Positions 62,841 to 64,000 of a DNA stretch of 64,000 nucleotides are shown here, one piece after another. The DNA comes from Pseudomonas sp. Q11. Lineage in GTDB: Bacteria; Pseudomonadota; Gammaproteobacteria; Pseudomonadales; Pseudomonadaceae. How positions within the stretch are numbered: position 1 is the first letter of the stretch; each line of letters starts with the position of its first letter. Both the position numbers and the translations under genes were made by a program. The notes under the pieces are model-generated. The model saw only the letters and a list, made by a program, of their open reading frames with translations, made no database searches and was not told where the DNA came from. Where the stretch lies: assembly GCF_024494355.1 (NCBI RefSeq), contig NZ_JAKNQY010000031.1:1-64000 (forward strand), given 5' to 3'.

Positions 62841-63341
62841 TTATTTCAGGACGGCAAGCGCAGCGTCGTAGTTCGGCTCTTCAGCGATTTCCTTGACCAG
62901 CTCGCTGTGCAACACGGTGTCGTTTTCGTCCAGCACCACCACGGCACGGGCCGTCAGGCCGGCCAAAGGACCGTCGGCGATGGCGACGCCGTAGTTCTCG
63001 ATGAACTCTCCACCACGCAAGGTGGACAGGTTCTGGACGTTTTCCAGGCCTTCGGCGCCGCAGAAACGCGCCTGGGCGAACGGCAGGTCAGCCGAGATGC
63101 ACAGCACCACGGTGTTGTTCAGCTCGTTGGCCTGGGCGTTGAACTTGCGCACGGAGGTGGCGCAGGTCGGGGTGTCCACGCTTGGGAAAATGTTCAGCAC
63201 TTTGCGCTTGCCGGCGAAATCCTTCAGGGAAACGTCGGACAGATTGCCGGCCACCAGGGAAAAGGCTGGCGCCTTGGAACCGGCTTGTGGCAACTGGCCG
63301 TTGACTTGAACCGGGTTGCCTTTGAGGGTGACTTGAGCCAT
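62841..63341 (-). CDS. tpx: Thiol peroxidase Tpx
   Basis: A 166-residue atypical 2-Cys peroxiredoxin that reduces hydrogen and alkyl peroxides with thioredoxin as electron donor. The peroxidatic Cys is C60 in SVDTPTCATSVRKFN and the resolving Cys is C94 in RFCGAEG. ATG 63341 was chosen because AAGGAAT precedes it and the protein then has the family length; the longer frame to 63422 is unsupported. It is a single gene with its own terminator. Confidence 0.95.
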   Translation of the reverse strand: MAQVTLKGNPVQVNGQLPQAGSKAPAFSLVAGNLSDVSLKDFAGKRKVLNIFPSVDTPTCATSVRKFNAQANELNNTVVLCISADLPFAQARFCGAEGLENVQNLSTLRGGEFIENYGVAIADGPLAGLTARAVVVLDENDTVLHSELVKEIAEEPNYDAALAVLK

Positions 63342-63448
63342 GAACGGATTCCTTCTGACAGGTTTGAAAATGGTGAGGCCGGAGTTAACCATGAAATGGT
63401 TCTGCGACCTATGGCTGGACATAAAAAGTCATGACTGCTTCGCGGTCG

Positions 63449-64000
63449 CTACTTAGCCTTGAGCTGGAGAAACGACTGATGCAAATCCGACGCCCAGCCA
63501 TCGATGACACCTTTGACATCATCGGGTTTCATCACCTGGGCTTCGTTGGACAACGGCTTACCCGTGCCCTTGCGCACCACCTGGGCGACCACTGCATTGT
63601 TGCTGCCGTCGAGGAATACCGCTTCGGTACCCAGCGTGGTTTCCTGGTCGCGAATGCCACTGGCCGTACTGACCGCGGCCGCCACCAGCGCGATGGGCAC
63701 CACCTCATAAGGCTTCAGGCCCTCGGTCTTGCTGCTGACGGCGGTGATAGCCGCACGCATCACCAGTACACCCGGCCCTGGACCGGTCGCCAGGGGCAGG
63801 GATTTCCCCGCTTCCCGCTTGAGCGCCTGATCGTAATAACCGGTAATGCCGGACAAGGTGGCCTGGGGGATCTTCACGGTCGGCTGTGGCTTGGGGTAAA
63901 GCTGTGTCGGCTCGACGTAAAGGCTGGTGTATTTGCTCAGGTCAACCGTGGGGTCGACCCAGCGCATCACTTCGGCCCCCGACGGGGATTTCTCCTCCTT
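63449..64000 (-). CDS. DUF3313 family protein, N-terminus cut by window end
   Basis: At least 183 residues are visible and the frame is still open at the window edge, so the start and probable lipoprotein signal lie outside. The readable part begins KEEKSPSGAEVMRWVDP and contains LSKYTSLYVEPTQLYPKP, GPGPGVLVMRAAITAV and GWASDLHQSF, the pattern of DUF3313 lipoproteins. Function is unknown. The first ATG inside the window (63970) is internal. Confidence 0.8.
   Translation of the reverse strand, partial: KEEKSPSGAEVMRWVDPTVDLSKYTSLYVEPTQLYPKPQPTVKIPQATLSGITGYYDQALKREAGKSLPLATGPGPGVLVMRAAITAVSSKTEGLKPYEVVPIALVAAAVSTASGIRDQETTLGTEAVFLDGSNNAVVAQVVRKGTGKPLSNEAQVMKPDDVKGVIDGWASDLHQSFLQLKAK

Overview
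The window is a stretch of chromosome from a Pseudomonas, most likely of the P. fluorescens group. The evidence is GC-rich coding with typical pseudomonad codon use, REP/REPIN repeats of the fluorescens type (TGTGGGAGC..GCTTGC..GCGA), the conserved glgA-treZ-malQ-treY-DUF2934-glgX block, a muxABC-opmB efflux operon, and a run of small Pseudomonas-type proteins. I see no phage, integrase, insertion sequence, rRNA or CRISPR array.

Layout. 1-805: two tandem REPIN units, then a leader with several inverted repeats. 806-11843: glycogen/alpha-glucan/trehalose genes (glgA, treZ, malQ, treY, a DUF2934 protein with an H1-like tail, glgX). 12094-13838: a PIG-L deacetylase-like protein and an EEP nuclease/phosphatase. 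14004-17636: a full-length autotransporter followed by a paralogue reduced to signal peptide plus barrel, with a foldable leader between them. 17850-23428: GapN-like dehydrogenase, EamA exporter with divergent Lrp regulator, an exported monohaem protein, and a Bax-inhibitor-1 membrane protein. 23553-27575: tRNA-Ser, the eroded remains of an old-yellow-enzyme gene, an LLM flavin oxidoreductase, a shortened ABM monooxygenase, an MDR oxidoreductase and a LysR regulator. 27582-31054: a Kef-type antiporter and an AT-richer patch with two poorly known genes.

31151-41592 is a catabolic block read on the minus strand. The order large subunit (with a C-terminal CoxG-like domain), FAD subunit, 2Fe-2S subunit, acyl-CoA ligase, crotonase is that of the hmfABCDE genes for 2-furoate (furfural/HMF) breakdown. 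It is followed by an MFS acid transporter, an XdhC-type molybdenum-enzyme maturation factor and an AraC regulator. A 10-bp direct repeat with 20-bp period upstream of the first gene is a good candidate operator. A relic of an alpha/beta hydrolase lies between the transporter and xdhC.

41755-49477: a GAF-PAS-GGDEF-EAL protein, an orphan sensor kinase, a lipoprotein polysaccharide deacetylase and six small proteins. 49748-50550: a NUDIX hydrolase and tRNA-Leu/tRNA-Cys. 50929-53325: TSUP transporter, NudC and a dienoyl-CoA-isomerase-like crotonase. 53575-62663: the MuxABC-OpmB tripartite efflux operon. 62841-64000: thiol peroxidase Tpx and a DUF3313 lipoprotein cut by the window end.

How the genes work together. 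GlgA makes alpha-glucan, GlgX and MalQ trim and rearrange it, and TreY/TreZ turn it into trehalose. The hmf block imports an aromatic acid, activates it to the CoA thioester, hydroxylates it with a molybdenum enzyme matured by XdhC, and opens the product towards 2-oxoglutarate. MuxA (adaptor), MuxB/MuxC (paired RND pumps) and OpmB (outer-membrane channel) form one efflux machine. Function assignments come from motifs and gene order read by eye; no database search was run.
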